DNA from: Brumimicrobium sp.
GTDB taxonomy: Bacteria; Bacteroidota; Bacteroidia; Flavobacteriales_D; Crocinitomicaceae
Assembly: GCA_023957385.1 (NCBI GenBank)
Contig: JAMLGZ010000001.1
Span: 1,536,923-1,600,922 of the forward strand
Direction: 5' to 3'
Length of the DNA stretch: 64,000 bases
A model generated the notes under the pieces. It ran no database searches. It saw only the letters and a list, made by a program, of their open reading frames with translations, and was not told the DNA's origin. Shown here piece after piece: positions 45,471 to 53,093 of the stretch. Position numbers and translations under genes: made by a program. The stretch's first letter is position 1, and every line of letters begins with the position of its first letter.

Positions 45471-45893
45471 TTCCCTACGGGTATTTACCAAACGATATTT
45501 ATCGAACAAACACCCATTTATATCTCACGTCACGTTGGATTGAAGGTTTTATTTGATTGTATTTCGGCTGGTTAGTGAGATTCGTTTTGGTATGATTGTA
45601 TCGGAAGTAACGTCTATAGTTATCGATTGGGAAATGTTGGGTTTCACACTCCCCCTCTGGAGGGGGCTGGAGGGAGGACTACGCTACTCAAACAAATGAC
45701 GACTTTCCTATTCAATCAAGGAGAAGAATCCTAAAATATCCTACCTCTAATATTTTATTTATCCTTTTTTATAAAATAAATCAATTGACAATCAGTTAGT
45801 TATAAAATATTTTATTTTTTTTATTAAAAAAGTATGGAATTTTTATGCTATCATTCCCTATATATATAGAACAAATAACTAAAACTAAAAAAC
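45471..45893. other. Intergenic region with GC-rich palindrome, no gene seen
   Basis: No convincing reading frame. It holds CCCCCTCTGGAGGGGG (45651-45666), followed by CTGGAGGGAGG, in otherwise AT-rich DNA, and scattered short inverse words (GGGTATTTACCAAACGAT near the left end). Similar CCCCCTC/GAGGGGG words occur between genes in many Bacteroidota. An AT-rich stretch before the small lipoprotein gene probably contains its promoter. Confidence 0.5.
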
Positions 45894-46079
45894 ATGAAAA
45901 ATTCAATTAAAGCAATCACCCTATTAGTCGGCCTTGGAATAATATTAGTAAGCTGTAATAAAAGAGCAACTTGCGATGCATACGGATACATGGAATACAA
46001 TCAAGAAAAGCAATTGATTCAACAACAAGAATCTCTCGATATAATCTCTACAGAAATCATTGAAAACGAAATGATGTAG
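45894..46079 (+). CDS. Small lipoprotein
   Basis: 61 residues: lipoprotein signal (AITLLVGLGIILVSC, lipobox LVSC with Cys at 21) followed by a short polar tail of 40 residues, KRATCDAYGYMEYNQEKQLI and a glutamine-rich end. No family recognised. A strong terminator 70 bp after the stop and a well-defined lipobox support it as a real gene. Possibly an envelope stress or cell-surface peptide. Confidence 0.7.
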   Translation: MKNSIKAITLLVGLGIILVSCNKRATCDAYGYMEYNQEKQLIQQQESLDIISTEIIENEMM

Positions 46080-46146
46080 AAAGAGTTGGTGGTTAGAGGG
46101 CATGCTAACCTTCATAACATAGGTTTTACCTAAACAAACAACAACA

Positions 46147-46180
46147 GAAAACCTCGCTGAGTAACGAGGTTTTCTTTTTT
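46147..46180 (+). terminator. Intrinsic terminator after the small lipoprotein gene
   Basis: Perfect 10-bp stem GAAAACCTCG/CGAGGTTTTC, 8-base loop and six T on the plus strand. It lies between convergent genes; the opposite strand lacks a clean U-tract. Confidence 0.88.
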
Positions 46181-46202
46181 ATAGTGTCATTTTGAGTGTG
46201 AT

Positions 46203-47156
46203 TTATTTATAAACACCCATTCCAATAAATTTCTCCATACGTTTTTCAGCCCTATCAGTAGGATTCAATTTTTCGAGTGCTGTAATATGTTTTTTGATTT
46301 CTTTTTTAACAATGGAAAACATTTCTTCATGGTTTCTGTGAGCACCATTTACAGGTTCTTTAATAATTCCATCTATTAATTTTAAATCTTTCATGTCTTT
46401 AGATGTCAGATTTAAAGCTTCGGCAGCTCTTTCTTTATAATCCCAAGATCTCCATAAGATAGAAGAGCATGATTCAGGGGAAATTACCGAATACCATGTG
46501 TTCTCTAGCATTAATACTTTATCGCCTACTCCGATTCCTAATGCTCCACCTGAAGCTCCTTCACCAATAATGATACAGATAATAGGAACTTTAATGTTCA
46601 TCATTTCATAAATGTTTCGAGCAATTGCTTCACCTTGTCCTCTTTCTTCTGCTTCAAGACCAGGGAAAGCTCCCGGAGTGTCAATAAAAGTAACAATAGG
46701 CTTATTGAATTTTTCGGCTAATTTCATTAATCGAAGTGCTTTTCTATATCCTTCAGGGTTTGGCATACCAAAGTTTCGATATTGGCGCATTTTGGTATTC
46801 ATTCCTTTTTGTTGCCCGATAAACATAACTGTTTTTCCATCAATTGAACCAAAACCTCCCACCATTGCCTTATCATCAGCAATATTTCTATCTCCATGAT
46901 ACTCTTGAAAGTCTCCTTTTGTAATAGCATCAATATATGCCAAACTATAAGGTCTGTCTGGATGTCTAGATAATTGTACGCGCTGCCAATCAGTTAAATT
47001 AGAAAAAATATCCTCCGTTTTCTCAATCAATTTTTTCTCTAATGTTTTGATTTTATCAGTCATGTCCAATTCAGCATCTTGGCCGATTTCTTTTGCCTTG
47101 GTGATTTGTTCTTCCAAAGCTCTTAATGGTTCTTCAAAATCTAAATATGTAGCCAT
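46203..47156 (-). CDS. accA: Acetyl-CoA carboxylase carboxyltransferase subunit alpha
   Basis: 317 residues, full length. With AccD it transfers the carboxyl from biotin to acetyl-CoA, the first step of fatty-acid synthesis. Motifs: [66 protein letters not shown] and [13 protein letters not shown], then [23 protein letters not shown] box (47186-47179, minus) lies about 30 bp before the ATG. The stop is 23 bp past the lipoprotein terminator, tail to tail. Confidence 0.97.
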   Translation of the reverse strand: MATYLDFEEPLRALEEQITKAKEIGQDAELDMTDKIKTLEKKLIEKTEDIFSNLTDWQRVQLSRHPDRPYSLAYIDAITKGDFQEYHGDRNIADDKAMVGGFGSIDGKTVMFIGQQKGMNTKMRQYRNFGMPNPEGYRKALRLMKLAEKFNKPIVTFIDTPGAFPGLEAEERGQGEAIARNIYEMMNIKVPIICIIIGEGASGGALGIGVGDKVLMLENTWYSVISPESCSSILWRSWDYKERAAEALNLTSKDMKDLKLIDGIIKEPVNGAHRNHEEMFSIVKKEIKKHITALEKLNPTDRAEKRMEKFIGMGVYK

Positions 47157-47178
47157 TCTTTTCAGTTTTTTGAGTGTG

Positions 47179-47186
47179 CAAAGTTA
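47179..47186 (-). promoter_or_regulatory. Putative -7 box of accA
   Basis: TAACTTTG on the minus strand fits TAnnTTTG, 30 bp from the ATG. A TTG occurs 24 bases upstream, slightly longer than the usual spacing. Confidence 0.5.
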
Positions 47187-47240
47187 TAAAAATAATCTAA
47201 AAGATTCATTCAAATTAGATGTCTTTCATTATGTTTTTAT

Positions 47241-47400
47241 CCCGTTGTTCATTTACAAAAATAAGTAAAATCAATAATTCCTACTGTTTATAGATTGTAT
47301 TTAATTCATAAAGATGTAAGAAATAGGAATTATTAAAAAAAAAATGGACCCCGAGCAACCAAGGCTCTCGGGGTCTATTTTTTTCTAAATGCACAACAGG
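47241..47400 (+). repeat. Dispersed TIR/terminator element, copy D (short form)
   Basis: CCCGTTGTTCATTTAC at the left and AAATGCACAACAGG at the right are terminal inverted repeats. The left arm has its own hairpin (TAATTCCTA...TAGGAATTA) and the core GACCCCGAG-caaccaaggct-CTCGGGGTC is flanked by A and T runs on both sides, so it can terminate transcription both ways. TTTAT flanks both ends (47236-47240, 47401-47405). The right end lies 10 bp from the stop of the FG-GAP gene. Confidence 0.88.
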
Positions 47401-47410
47401 TTTATATTTC

Positions 47411-49663
47411 CTATCTGCTTATTAATTTACGTGTTGCTATAACGGTATTATTTTGTTTAAATAAAATATAATAAAGCCCCTTTTCTTCATTCTCAATATT
47501 CAATGTGATTGTTCCATAGCATTGAGTGAGTTGCTTGACTTCTTTACCTATTGTATTGTAAACTACTATATCTAAAGGATAGTCCATATTTTCCATGTCA
47601 ATAATAAATTGACCGTTGGAACTAGGGTTAGGATATATTAAGAGATTATTATCAATTGTTTGTTGAGAGGGTATCTGTGCTGTAGAAGTATTAAGGTTAT
47701 CTGCAGTATAACACCATAATCCTCCTAAATCAGTTCCAACCATGAGCGTTAATTTGTCGGAATTATTCAATTTTCCAATAAATGGAGCAGAAAATGAGCC
47801 TACATTGATATCAGCATAATGATTGGTAACAATAGAAAAAGGATTGCCATTTTCTAAATTTCCATCAATGTCTTTATATAAATAAATTGATCCAACACGA
47901 TTTCCAGCAAGTAAGAAAGTAGTGTCGTTTTGTCTATAAAAATGAGGAATAGCATAATGATGAGGTAAAAAAGCAGTTCCCATATCAACATTACCTAAAT
48001 TAGGGGTAACTAATTGAAACGAGTATGCGCTGCTAGTTCCTATATTTTTGTAATATACGAGTCCGGGTGTTCTTTTTCCAATTACTAAATCCAGTAGTCC
48101 GTCTTTATCCATATCAAATAGTTGTGGAGCAGCGGAAGCATCAACCACAATATCGTTGCCTAGATTGTCTTTTAGAAGAGTAGAGAAGGCATATCCATTC
48201 GGGTCAAAATTGGAACGTGTAAGTAAGCGTAGTTTGCCATCTTCACCGCCTAATATCATTTCGTTGTTGCCATCACCATTTAAATCCCCAAATGTAGGAA
48301 TGAGTCTTAATCCATAGCCACTTGTAGAAAAATCAAGCCAATCTTCATTTAGTAATGTATATTCTGGTGTAGTGCTTGTTCCTGTGTTTTTGTAATACTG
48401 TATTTTGGTAGTTCTATCTCCCAGATCAATATATTCATAATTATTAGAAACCAATAAATCTAATAAACCATCATTATCTAAGTCAACTAAAATGGGAATG
48501 GAGCCTTTTCCGTTTTCAATCATCTCATCTTGTAAAAAATCAATTTGTTGAAAAGAAAAGTCAGGCACTTGGTTGCTTCCTATATTTTTATAAAACCAAA
48601 CACTCTTCTTATTTTCTGAATTTCCATTTTGATTTGTGCTGACTAATAAATCTTTTTTCCCATCAAAATCTACATCCACATAGAAAAGAGAGGGGAAGGT
48701 AGAAATATTTACCGGAGTGTCATAATTTGGATAATTAGCATCCTTACTAGTCATTTTGGTAAATACATGAGTGGGGTCCGTATTTCCATTAAATAGAGCA
48801 GTTACATTATAGCTCTCTACGTTTCCTATAATTAAATCTGTTGCATTGTCATTATTTAAGTTTAAAGCTAAAATTGAAACTCCCGAATGTCTAGTAGGAG
48901 CATTTATCTCTGGTGCATTAAAGTCACCGCAAGGACCTTGATTTGAATTTAATTCAATAGCGTTGTCACTATCACTTTCATAGAATTTTCCCCAACAAGC
49001 ATTTACCATTTCAAATTCCAATGAATCAGGAATTCCATATTTTTCAACGGAAACATTCTTGTGGTACTCTAGATGTTGTCCGCCAATATGATACGTAAGC
49101 ACATCCATATCGCCATCTCCATCTACATCATAATAGGCGGGAATGTCCACAATACTCACATACAAATTGGTGATATTCCCATTATCGTATTTAGATTGAA
49201 CTATGTTTTTGACTAACTCCCATTGAAGACCGTCCACACTATTCCCGATATTTTTATACACTTTAATTCCACCTGTTCCATAAGTGAATAAATCGTTTTT
49301 TCCATCGTTGTCATAATCGTAAAAAGCAGCTCTATATTTGACATCATTGGGGAAGAGGGAAGCAGCATTGTGAAGATATTTATAGGATTTAACTCCATTA
49401 TTATCTTCTGTTAAAAATACGAGAATTTGATTTGTGCTTCGGTCAAAAATGAATAAGTCCTGTAATCCATCAAAATTCACATCTAAAGTTGAAAATTGTG
49501 GGTGATTTAATCCACCAGCCCATGGGTGTTTTAATGTATTGCCATTCACTTTTACGTTAATATCCTTATTATATTCAAAACTATTTTGCGAGAAGCTAAA
49601 AAAACTAAACCCCAAAGCCATCACGGAGAGGCAGAAATATCGTAAATTAAACATGACCTTCAT
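47411..49663 (-). CDS. FG-GAP/VCBS-repeat T9SS surface protein
   Basis: 750 residues. Signal peptide about 1-25 (LSVMALGFSFFSFSQ). The body consists of FG-GAP-type calcium-binding repeats, for example DVNFDGLQDLFIFDR, DYDNDGKNDLFTYG, DVDGDGDMDVLTY, DLDNDGLLDLLVS, DLNGDGNNEMILGG and DMDKDGLLDLVIG, probably forming a beta-propeller. The C-terminal 75 residues (NLLIYPNPSSNGQFIIDMEN, KGLYYILF) are a T9SS sorting domain. Binding or structural role outside the cell is likely; no enzyme motif is visible. ATG 49663 is used; ATG 49654 is an alternative. Confidence 0.88.
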   Translation of the reverse strand: MKVMFNLRYFCLSVMALGFSFFSFSQNSFEYNKDINVKVNGNTLKHPWAGGLNHPQFSTLDVNFDGLQDLFIFDRSTNQILVFLTEDNNGVKSYKYLHNAASLFPNDVKYRAAFYDYDNDGKNDLFTYGTGGIKVYKNIGNSVDGLQWELVKNIVQSKYDNGNITNLYVSIVDIPAYYDVDGDGDMDVLTYHIGGQHLEYHKNVSVEKYGIPDSLEFEMVNACWGKFYESDSDNAIELNSNQGPCGDFNAPEINAPTRHSGVSILALNLNNDNATDLIIGNVESYNVTALFNGNTDPTHVFTKMTSKDANYPNYDTPVNISTFPSLFYVDVDFDGKKDLLVSTNQNGNSENKKSVWFYKNIGSNQVPDFSFQQIDFLQDEMIENGKGSIPILVDLDNDGLLDLLVSNNYEYIDLGDRTTKIQYYKNTGTSTTPEYTLLNEDWLDFSTSGYGLRLIPTFGDLNGDGNNEMILGGEDGKLRLLTRSNFDPNGYAFSTLLKDNLGNDIVVDASAAPQLFDMDKDGLLDLVIGKRTPGLVYYKNIGTSSAYSFQLVTPNLGNVDMGTAFLPHHYAIPHFYRQNDTTFLLAGNRVGSIYLYKDIDGNLENGNPFSIVTNHYADINVGSFSAPFIGKLNNSDKLTLMVGTDLGGLWCYTADNLNTSTAQIPSQQTIDNNLLIYPNPSSNGQFIIDMENMDYPLDIVVYNTIGKEVKQLTQCYGTITLNIENEEKGLYYILFKQNNTVIATRKLISR

Positions 49664-49699
49664 AAGTAAAATTGTGAATAAACTAAGATAGTAAGATTA

Positions 49700-49816
49700 A
49701 AACACCTGTAGTGCATATACAAAAATAAATAAAATCAATAACATCTGCTGTCTATGGATTGAATTTAATTTGTAAAGATCTTATGAAGTAGGAATTATTA
49801 AAAAATAGACCCCGAA
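49700..49816 (+). repeat. Dispersed TIR/terminator element, copy E (truncated by an IS relic)
   Basis: Left arm only: AACACCTGTAGTGCATATAC, AAAAATAAATAAAATCAATA, GGATTGAATTTAATTTGTAA, ending TAGACCCCGA where the IS3 right-end relic begins. The right half of the element is gone, so the IS inserted into, or recombined within, the core hairpin. Confidence 0.8.
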
Positions 49817-50070
49817 TGTATAGGTTTTTTTAGGCATTAAGACCTCTAAAGTATTAAAGAAAGAGCTGAAAATCTAGTCCCTTAACAAAGTTTAATGCTC
49901 CGTTGGTCATCGATTTATCCCTAATAAGTTACTCCTCAGCAGAGCTTGTTTCCATTTCAATCGATAATGCAAAAATAAATAAATTGTAAATGAGTTTTAG
50001 GATTAAAATAAATTGTAAATTTATAACAGGATTAAAGAGAAAAAGTGTAAACTTTTTTTAGGACGAGACA
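49817..50070 (+). mobile_element. Relic of the IS3-family element right end
   Basis: About 254 bp match 16252-16505 of the intact IS, from the OrfB stop codon (TGTATAGG) through the long 3' non-coding part to the terminal AGGACGAGACA. The central hairpin that is perfect in the intact copy (GGGCTAAC/GTTAGCCC) has decayed here (GAGCTGAAAATCTAGTCCC), so this copy is older. The transposase genes and left end are deleted. Confidence 0.9.
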
Positions 50071-50306
50071 TGGTAAATACTGCTGACAATTCTCAGCCGA
50101 TGAGCGGAACAACGATGAATGGTACATTCAATGCTACCACTTTGACCAATGTGTTGAGTACACAAAGTCCTGCTACACCGTTTGTGAAGCTGCTTCTGGC
50201 GTTTGAAAACACATCACTGAACCGTGAATTGTTCAGCAAGGAAAATGTAACGGATATTTTATTATTGGTGAATTGCAGAGCGGATTTGCCAGTTTATCCG
50301 TTATAA
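50070..50306 (+). pseudogene. 3' fragment of a larger gene cut by the IS relic
   Basis: 78 codons starting at an ATG formed by the IS end itself (agacATGg). The text NTADNSQPMSGTTMNGTFNA, SPATPFVKLLLAFENTSLNR and NVTDILLLVNCRADLPVYPL reads like the end of a beta-rich secreted or toxin-complex protein. The closing SPATPF...DILLLVNC pattern reminds me of C-termini of Tc-toxin-A-related proteins; I am not sure. With its 5' part missing, it is unlikely to be functional. Confidence 0.6.
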
Positions 50307-50341
50307 GATTTAACCGTTGAATAGAAACTAAAATAAGAATT

Positions 50342-50680
50342 ATGAAAAATGTAAAATTGATACTGTTGGCTGTTATAGCTACGCTGTTTTTGGAAGTAGG
50401 GAATGCAAGTGCACAAGAGAATCCTTCAAAGACTGTAATTATTCGAGTTACTGAAAGAAGAGTTGGAGGAAATCCTGCAATTGTTACAACAAATCCAGAA
50501 GGAAAAACAAATATCATACAATTAGAAAAAGGGTTTGATGAGTCTGGTGCTAATGCTCTTATTATTCAAAAAGAAATTGAAAAATGGAAAAAAGAAGGAT
50601 ATGAAATCGATGGAATATCTAGTTCTGTAATGGGGGATGTAGCTTTGATTACAATTATTATTCTATCCAAAAAAGAATAA
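50342..50680 (+). CDS. Small secreted protein, first of a tandem pair
   Basis: 112 residues; signal peptide (ILLAVIATLFLEVGNASAQ), then a compact alpha/beta domain: TVIIRVTERR, NPEGKTNIIQLEKG, IIQKEIEKWKKEGYEIDGIS and ALITIIILSKKE. No family recognised. Its paralog follows 17 bp later with the same length and layout. The truncated gene just upstream and this pair may be the surviving end of a toxin-type operon, which is only a guess. Confidence 0.75.
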   Translation: MKNVKLILLAVIATLFLEVGNASAQENPSKTVIIRVTERRVGGNPAIVTTNPEGKTNIIQLEKGFDESGANALIIQKEIEKWKKEGYEIDGISSSVMGDVALITIIILSKKE

Positions 50681-50697
50681 CCAATCTTAGAAAAGAT

Positions 50698-51036
50698 ATG
50701 AAAAACGTAAAATTGATACTGTTAGCTGTTATAGCTATGCTGTTTTTAGGAACGGGGAATATGAGTGCACAGGAAAAATCTACAGTAATTATTAGGGTGT
50801 ATGAAGAATATAAAACAAATTCACATCTGGCTATAATTTCCCCTGATGGCACGTTAAAATCTATTGATTTAAAAAATATGAAACCAGGAAATTTTTATGA
50901 AAGTGATAATAACTTAATTGTTATTCAATCCGAAATTGATAATTGGAAAAAACAAGGTTTTAAAGTTGACGGTATCTCTAATACTACAGCTGTGACTGCC
51001 TTAATTACAACCATCATTCTTTCTAAAGAAGAATAA
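50698..51036 (+). CDS. Small secreted protein, second of a tandem pair
   Basis: 112 residues, clearly a duplicate of the preceding gene: the same signal peptide start MKNVKLILLAVIA, STVIIRVYEE, a central SPDGTLKSIDLKN turn, IVIQSEIDNWKKQGFKVDGIS and LITTIILSKEE. The signal region is nearly identical while the middle has diverged strongly, as expected for duplication followed by diversification of the exposed part. Function unknown. Confidence 0.75.
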   Translation: MKNVKLILLAVIAMLFLGTGNMSAQEKSTVIIRVYEEYKTNSHLAIISPDGTLKSIDLKNMKPGNFYESDNNLIVIQSEIDNWKKQGFKVDGISNTTAVTALITTIILSKEE

Positions 51037-51142
51037 TGGAAGAAAAATATTTCTTAAACAGCAATAAGCGAGTAAGTTATAGAAATGAAAAGTAAAAAAC
51101 GTATGTCAAACACCAAAGGAACCTCAGCAGTATAAGTAAAAA

Positions 51143-51769
51143 ATGAAAAAAGAAAACAGTATAAAGTTATTTGAACAAAAGCAAGTCCGTACCCATTGGG
51201 ACGAGAAAGAAGAAAAATGGTATTTTTCTGTTGTGGACGTGGTTGGGGCTTTAACCGACAGTTCCAACCCGAGAGATTATTGGTTTAAGATGAAAATCCG
51301 TGTCAAAACAGAAGATGGACTTGAACTGTCGACAATTTGTCGACAGTTCAAAATGAAAGCTACAGACGGTAAAATGCGGGAAACAGATGTGGCTGACACA
51401 GAAGCCTTGTTACGGATTATCCAATCAATACCGTCTCCGAAGGCAGAGCCATTTAAGCAATGGTTAGCAAAAGTGGGCTACGAACGTATGCAGGAAATAG
51501 CCGACCCTGAACAAAGTTTGGACAGGGCAAGAGAGAATTGGCAAAAACTTGGTAGAAGTGAAAAGTGGATACAACAGCGAATGTCGGGACAAGAAACCCG
51601 AAACAAACTTACTGACTATTGGAAAGAAAGCGGAGTTGAAAAATCGGAGGAATTTGCTTTTCTCACAAATATTATTCATCAAGAGTGGACAGGTTTAACG
51701 GTAAAAAAACACAAAGATTTAAAACAAGGAAAGTACGATAAAAACATGACACCATGGGCAAAGCGATAA
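51143..51769 (+). CDS. BRO-N domain protein (phage antirepressor/DinD-like), shortened
   Basis: 208 residues. The BRO-N domain (about 8-115) shows LFEQKQVRTHWDEKEEKWYF, SVVDVVGALTDSSNPRDYW and the middle GYERMQEIADPEQSLDRAR. Complete relatives run to about 280 residues with a longer helical C-terminus after HKDLK; here it ends soon after (KHKDLKQGKYDKNMTPWAKR), so the C-terminus is probably lost at a junction. Such proteins are found in prophages and as DNA-damage-inducible proteins. Its codon use and neighbours suggest transfer. Confidence 0.8.
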   Translation: MKKENSIKLFEQKQVRTHWDEKEEKWYFSVVDVVGALTDSSNPRDYWFKMKIRVKTEDGLELSTICRQFKMKATDGKMRETDVADTEALLRIIQSIPSPKAEPFKQWLAKVGYERMQEIADPEQSLDRARENWQKLGRSEKWIQQRMSGQETRNKLTDYWKESGVEKSEEFAFLTNIIHQEWTGLTVKKHKDLKQGKYDKNMTPWAKR

Positions 51770-51780
51770 CAATCATTAAA

Positions 51781-52575
51781 ATGGGGCTATGGATAATAAT
51801 TTTTTCCATGGCCTACGCCGTGACCTACGGCCAAATGACTGATCAGGAATTATTTGAATATACAGTAGATGAACTCAAAAGATTTAAACCTAAATTCGAC
51901 TCCATTATTTCAAACTATGATGCCCCGGCAACGATGCGTTCGTCGTTGCAAAATACCGATACACTTTACTTTTATGACACGCAGGGTACAATAGATGATT
52001 TCATCAAATACAGTGGTGTGACGGATAAAATCATAGTGAAAATTGAAGATTTGGATAAATGGATAGATAGTACGGGCATCAATTTTTTTGGGTATGTTAA
52101 GTTTTCCCGCAGAGATAAAGAATTTTCAGGAACAATTGTATATCGAACCAAATGGTATGATGATTACAGCTGGGTGTCTATTGGTGAGTTGGATGGATAT
52201 TTCTATTATGGCGTGATAAGTATTTTCACAAAACTGAAAAAATACCATTTTCCTAAGCTCTATAGAATCAGGACAGATGAGGAAGTTTATTTTATTACAT
52301 ACCTAAGGGGTAGCTCTTATAGCATTAACTATACAAATTTTTTAACAAATAAAACAGACACTTTTCCAAAATTTGAGAGTTTTAGCGTGGAATTGAAAAA
52401 AAGATTTTCCTTAAGAAAGCAACTTAGTTCTTTTGATTTCCATAATATTGATCGTTATACTGTCATAACCCATAGAGGAAAACGGATTTTATATTACCAG
52501 GTGGTTCCGTCTGGCAAGAGATTTTTAGGGATAAAAAAAATAAAGCCAGAGAAAGAATATAAATACTTATGGTAA
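51781..52575 (+). CDS. Secreted protein of unknown function
   Basis: 264 residues from ATG 51781, which gives a clean signal peptide (MGLWIIIFSMAYAVTYGQ); an upstream in-frame ATG at 51754 overlaps the BRO gene. The mature part is polar and aromatic-rich (YTVDELKRFKPKFDSIISNY, TLYFYDTQGTIDDFIKY, YRTKWYDDYSWVSIGELDG) with no recognised motif. It is the last gene of the accessory patch before two short direct repeats and an IS1 relic. Confidence 0.7.
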   Translation: MGLWIIIFSMAYAVTYGQMTDQELFEYTVDELKRFKPKFDSIISNYDAPATMRSSLQNTDTLYFYDTQGTIDDFIKYSGVTDKIIVKIEDLDKWIDSTGINFFGYVKFSRRDKEFSGTIVYRTKWYDDYSWVSIGELDGYFYYGVISIFTKLKKYHFPKLYRIRTDEEVYFITYLRGSSYSINYTNFLTNKTDTFPKFESFSVELKKRFSLRKQLSSFDFHNIDRYTVITHRGKRILYYQVVPSGKRFLGIKKIKPEKEYKYLW

Positions 52576-52586
52576 TATTGGAATTA

Positions 52587-52662
52587 GGTAATGTATTCAA
52601 TTAGTTGGTGTGTTTGTTTGTTTCAGCTTCACAGGTAATGTATTCAATTAGTTGGCGTGTTT
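52587..52662 (+). repeat. 29-bp direct repeat pair
   Basis: GGTAATGTATTCAATTAGTT-GGTGTGTTT at 52587-52615 recurs at 52634-52662 with one change (GGCGTGTTT), separated by 18 bp. It borders the IS1 relic and may be duplicated target or insertion debris. Confidence 0.85.
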
Positions 52663-52702
52663 ATTTTAATCATATAATTATCTGATAATAACGGGCTATG
52701 TT

Positions 52703-52990
52703 TTGGATATTTCTGTTGGAACCTGTTGTAAACGAACACTTCTAAAAGTTACAGAAACATTAATATTGTCAGAAGCGAAAATCATTTATACAGATGGTTT
52801 GGACTTGTATAAGCAACTCATCCCTAAAACCATTCATGAAAAACATAAGCGTTGTACGAACCATATCGAACGCCAGAATTTGACATTGAGAACCCATTTA
52901 AAACGTCTAAATAGAAGAACCATTTGTTATTCGAAATCTTTGGTTATGCTATTGGCTATGGTCAAGATTTATTTTTGGTATTCAATCTAA
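52703..52990 (+). pseudogene. IS1-family transposase relic (C-terminal part)
   Basis: The frame gives the end of an IS1 InsB-type transposase: IYTDGLDLYKQLIPKTIHEK, then the invariant CTNHIERQNLTLRTHLKRLN, RRTICYSKS and a final VKIYFWYSI. The N-terminal part with the zinc-finger and first catalytic Asp is missing, so the element is dead. The homologous region probably starts close to 52690. Confidence 0.85.
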
Positions 52991-52999
52991 AAATGCCTT

Positions 53000-53085
53000 T
53001 TGTCTTTGTATTGTGCCCCCGACGGACGAAGGAGTGTCGGGGTATAAGATTATATCTGTATTTTATTCTAAATGCAAAACGGGTT
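53000..53085 (+). repeat. Dispersed TIR/terminator element, copy G (right end only)
   Basis: ATCTGTATTTTATTCTAAATG, given as TGTATTTTATTCTAAATG with CAAAACGGGTT, matches the right arms of copies A and B. The core hairpin is replaced by CCCCCGACGGACGAAGG...TGTCGGGG. The right end lies 9 bp before the amidohydrolase stop codon; the left half is missing next to the IS1 relic. Confidence 0.65.
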
Positions 53086-53093
53086 ACAAAATA

